A stretch of DNA of 64,000 nt from the NCBI RefSeq assembly GCF_022605725.1, contig NC_065560.1, positions 21,939,052-22,003,051 on the forward strand, read 5' to 3'. This DNA comes from Anthonomus grandis grandis (lineage: Eukaryota; Arthropoda; Insecta; Coleoptera; Curculionidae). The translations under genes were made by a program, and so were the position numbers. Below, piece after piece: positions 60,588-64,000 of the stretch (the first letter of the stretch is position 1; every line of letters begins with the position of its first letter). The notes beneath the pieces were generated by a model. It saw only the letters and a program-made list of their open reading frames with translations, was not told the DNA's origin and searched no databases.

Positions 60588-62989
60588 CACTGTGTCCCAT
60601 TTTGGATGAGACTGCAGGGTATCTCTGTAATTTTTTAAGATAGAGCTTTGCTGTTTTCGCGACCCTGTATCACTTTTTTGTAAAACTTTTAAAGCCACAA
60701 ACAGAAATATTCTAACTACTTTTGTTCCTGAAATACAGGGCGAAAACGAAAATGTTCACTTTTGGAGATGTTATTATTTCTCAGGCCCTGTATAAGATAG
60801 AATAAAAATGAAAACTGCTTATAGTAGATATTTTTACATAAAAGTCAGTGGCGTATTTAATTTTTTTTCCCAATGCACTGTTTTTAAGATTGGGCACAAA
60901 CTTGGTATTTTTTAAATGGAACACCCTGTATATTTTAACGTCAAATTTTTGCATTTTTTTTTCTGAATACATTGATGTATCACAACCTATTTTTTAGTAA
61001 ATTTTAGCTTCAAAAATCAGAAAAATCCATATTTATTTTTGTTTTTAATAGTAGGCCATGAATTCTTTGACACATGCATAAAAAAATGTTTTGTTTATTG
61101 CATTAATGGAAACTAAGTCACAAACAGACTCAATACATATCAATAATGATGGCTGACGGTGAAAATATGTAATTCCAAAATTTTGAAAAGTATGATATTA
61201 TAAAATGTTTAAACCTTTCTAACGAAAATGTCGAAGCGGCGCAGCAATTATATTTAAATAGGTAAAGCTCTAGCTTATTTTATTTTGTTACAAAATTCAA
61301 AAAATAAAAAAGATCTTATTAGGTTTCCAGAAAGACGTCAGCCATCTCGGGCTACGGTATTCCGGTTAAAATCTAATCTTTTAAATTATGGCTGCTATTC
61401 AAAACCTAGGCAACCCCATGTTGATAGAAATGAAGCTGGCGAAATAATTGTTTTAGCGTGTGTGGAAGCAAGACCCCAAATTTCCTGTAGAAAGATAGAG
61501 GAAGAGCTAGGAGTTTCCAAAACAAAAGTGCAAAAAATTTAAAAAAGCATAAATTTAAACCGTATAAGATAAATATTATTCAAGAATTGCATCCTGACGA
61601 TCCGTTTAAACGACTGGAATTTTCTAATTGGTTTTTAACCAAAACTAATGAAGATCCGGATTTTGTAAAAAAGGTAATATGGTCTGACGAATCCATATAA
61701 GCAGTAGTGGCATATTTAATAGGCAAAATACCAGACATTGGTATCAAGAAAACCAACATATTACTTTTGAACGACAGCAACAAGGCCGATTTGGTTTTAG
61801 TGTTTCCTGTTTTGTATTGGGCACTAAAATTGTATATACAATTTTTGAGGGTAGCTTAACTGCCCAACGATATCTAAATATATTGCAAAATAATTTGCCA
61901 GAGTTGCTGGAGGACATACCTTTAGCCCAGCGACATCAAATATATTTCCAGCAAGATGGAGCGCCCGCTCATAATTCAAGGGTAGTTAGAGAATATTTAA
62001 GTGCCCATTTTCATAGACGTTGGATTGGCACACACGGGCCAATCAGATGGCCCCCGAGGTCACCGGACTTAAGTGTTTTGGACTTTTTTGTATGGTCGTA
62101 CTTAAAAAATAAAATTTATGCAAATCGGCATAATAATATAAATGAACTCCGAGCGACAACTGAAGAAGCATTCATAAACTTACAAAGGCAACCCTTTATA
62201 ATTTTAAATGCCTTAAGACGAATACAGACTGTATGTGGTTTTTGTATAAGACAAAATGGACAGCAGTTTGAACAGTTTTATTAAATTTATATTTGTTGTT
62301 TTTTTTTTGGTTTTTGTAATTAATTTTCTAATTTGATTCTTGTAATTACTAATTAGTTTTTAATGTTAAACCTGGTCCGATATATTTTTTTTGTTTTTAA
62401 CATTTTTATGTTTATATTAATATTTTAAGTTAATGTTTAAAATATAGTTAAATAAACAGGTTTAAATCACATGGCGTTTTAAAAAAGTAATAATTAAATG
62501 CATGTGTGTAAGAATTCATGGCCTACTATTAAAAACAAAAATAAATATGGATTTTTCTGATTTTTGAAGCTAAAATTTACTAAAGAGTAGGTTGTGATAC
62601 ATCAATGTATTCAGAAAAAAAAATGCAAAAATTTGACGTTAAAATATACAAGGTGTTCCATTTAAAAAATACCAAGTTTGTGCCCAATCTTAAAAACAGT
62701 GCATTAGAAAAAAAAATTAAATACGCCACTGACTTTTATGTAAAAATATCTATTATAAGCAGTTTTCATTTTTATTCTATCTTATACAGGGCCTGAGAAA
62801 TAATAACATCTCCAAAAATGAACATTTTCGTTTTCACCCTCTATTTCAGGAACAAAAGTAGTTAGAATATTTCTGTTTGTGGCTTTAAAAGTTTTACAAA
62901 AAAGTGATACAGGGTCGCGAAAACCGCAAAGCTCTATCTTAAAAAATGACAGAGAGACCCTGCAGTCTCATGCAAAATGGGACACAGTG
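60588..62989 (+). mobile_element. Mariner-like element (mariner A), about 490-bp TIRs
   Basis: Ends CACTGTGTCCCATTTTG and its inverse, with TA at 60586-60587 and 62990-62991; removing it rejoins AATG-TA-CATG, restoring FNVHVLSSG in the DUF7869 gene. The inverted repeats run to about 61080 and 62496 and are nearly identical. The motif CCCTGTAT occurs several times within each TIR. 2402 bp. Confidence 0.93.
61149..62284 (+). pseudogene. Mariner A transposase with an intron
   Basis: From MADGENM, with a stop two codons later, the frame runs EKYDIIKCLNLSNENVEAAQ-QLYLNR. A 61-bp intron (61262-61322, GTAAAG...ATTAG) joins to FPERRQPSRATVFRLK. After a shift near 61540: FKPYKINIIQELHPDDPFKR, VIWSDES, another shift, GTKIVYTIFEGSLTAQRYL, IYFQQDGAPAHNSRVVREYL, WPPRSPDLSVLDFFVW and NGQQFEQFY. 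All three Asp are kept; spacing of the last two is 41 residues. Confidence 0.88.
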
Positions 62990-64000
62990 TACATTAAAGG
63001 CGTACATAGACAATTGGCGTTTATAATACACGTCGTTAGTGGCAATTTTAGGAATTGAAATATTTTTTGCAAAACCAATGCAGATGGCTTCCTTTTTGTT
63101 GCTTTTTTTGCAGCTTTTTTGCAACTCGTTCATAACGGTTAATTCTCTAATTTCATCAGTATCAGTCAAACTTTTAAGCTTAATTTGAAATTCATCACAC
63201 GTTGCGCATGTCACTTCTAGGGTATCCAAAAGCAATATTGAATTCTTTATTAAAGATTGTTCTGTACGTTTCATACGAGACTTTAGCATTTAGATGCTTT
63301 TCCTTAAACAGGTTAAAAATTTTTTTGATTGCCAAAAAAATTAAGTCCTTCTGGTAAATAGGTCTTTTTTATATCTTTTAGACTATAGTGACGACCCTTA
63401 AAACTTTTGATGTGGTCATATACCAAACCTTTTGTTAAGTCATCCAGCTTCCTATGAGTTGCACTATGCTTTCCACCTCTGTCCTTAGGAGCTGCACCAC
63501 TCGTTTGAGGCTTTCCTTTATATAATTTTATTTTATTTTTTGTAATCCCATGAATAGAACAAAAAGCTTTGGCACACACCGGAATATCACCATCTCGAAC
63601 TCGATACGCATAACTTGGAGGTCTTCTATGCTGGACAGATAAGACTGTAATTAAACCAGCTAAATAATAATTTTGCTCACCGTGAGAGCTCAGAGCATTA
63701 AAATGTCTCAATATTTCTGCTCTTTGCGCCTCATTAAGTACCTCAAAGCACTTTAATGTTGAGCAATCACAAGGCTGTCCAGCTTCATGAGTGGATAACT
63801 TCAACATTTTCGAGACCACACTGACATCCGACCAGCTCTCTTTCTTTTTTTTGAAGGCATAATTTTGTTCTCAACGGATCCCTCCGAATCACTATTAGCC
63901 ATAATAGTTTATTATTAATCACACAGACAAACAAGAAGTCACACTTTTGCGGTTACAATAATACTGGCACGTTTTTTAAAAATGAATATTGCATCAGCCG

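Larger units (their letters stand above)
56927..63902 (-). pseudogene. DUF7869-type transposon-like gene split by two mariners
   Basis: Pieces in order on the minus strand: 63902-62992, 60585-59936 and 57127-56927. The N-terminus (probable MANSDSEGSVENKIMPSKKR) is followed by a Cys motif (CDCSTLKCFEVL), VQHRRPPSYAYRVRDGDIPV, CAKAFCSIHGI, and RKLDDLTKGLVYDHIKSFKG-RHYSL. The core has FGYPRSD, CATCDEF, ICIGFAKNISIP, NDVYYKRQLSMYAFNVH, then VLSSGQSIFYTYHEGEANKG, IFCDSAGGQNKNFT and ITFPIRGHSYLECDKNVG. Proteins of this plan are abundant in aphids and other insects and are annotated only as DUF7869; a cut-and-paste enzyme is my inference. Several frameshifts (near 63820, 63310, 63140, 60280, 57060). 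Both mariners lie in TA sites of the coding sequence. Confidence 0.8.

Overview
The window looks like a piece of an insect (or at least arthropod) genome that is AT-rich and packed with transposable elements. The case rests on spliceosomal introns, the set of element families (Penelope-like, gypsy, jockey/CR1-type LINEs, several mariner/Tc1 lineages, pogo/Tigger, hAT) and two conserved single-copy animal genes. No rRNA, tRNA or CRISPR array was seen, and nothing is bacterial. I cannot name the species. A beetle-like genome is plausible but unproven.

Two host genes were reconstructed from exons. On the minus strand, a C3orf33-like gene (nuclease-fold/OB-fold protein with one membrane segment) has exon 1 at 15211-15294, exon 2 at 9287-9346 and exon 3 at 8887-9195; its remaining exons lie left of the window. 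On the plus strand, Dbp80/DDX19, the DEAD-box RNA helicase of mRNA export, has exons at 31054-31104, 31165-31364, 44467-44662, 54852-54966, 55383-55560 and 55617-55854; its C-terminal exons lie right of the window. Its introns 2 (13.1 kb) and 3 (10.2 kb), and the part of intron 6 inside the window (8.1 kb), are almost entirely mobile DNA.

Layout. 1-1056: 3' end of a Penelope-like element. 1090-8152: a minus-strand gypsy element broken by a 2.2-kb long-TIR element with a 9-bp target duplication and by a Tc1-type miniature element. 8887-15294: C3orf33-like gene, whose large intron holds a second Penelope end, a LINE scrap and a pogo-like element. 15818-18657: BED-type hAT with 8-bp duplication. 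18777-24371: mariner, LINE and gypsy fragments abutting each other. 24425-30404: 6-kb hAT with a DUF4371-type transposase and a LINE inside. 31054 onward: Dbp80, with a foldback element carrying a LINE (31683-34120), a LINE 5' half (35.3-37.1 kb), a gypsy with a mariner inside (37.1-40.6 kb), a mariner containing a Tigger (41056-44399), a mariner (45060-47126), a Tc1-like element (47.6-48.7 kb) and a hAT containing a miniature hAT (49980-54739). 56927-63902: a transposon-like DUF7869 gene on the minus strand, split by two mariners.

The most useful content is the exact nesting. At least eight insertions have matching target-site duplications read directly from the sequence, which gives a relative insertion order. 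Nearly all element genes are broken by stops or frameshifts. No evidence was seen that the elements cooperate with the host genes, although two of them end only 67 and 112 bp before Dbp80 splice acceptors.
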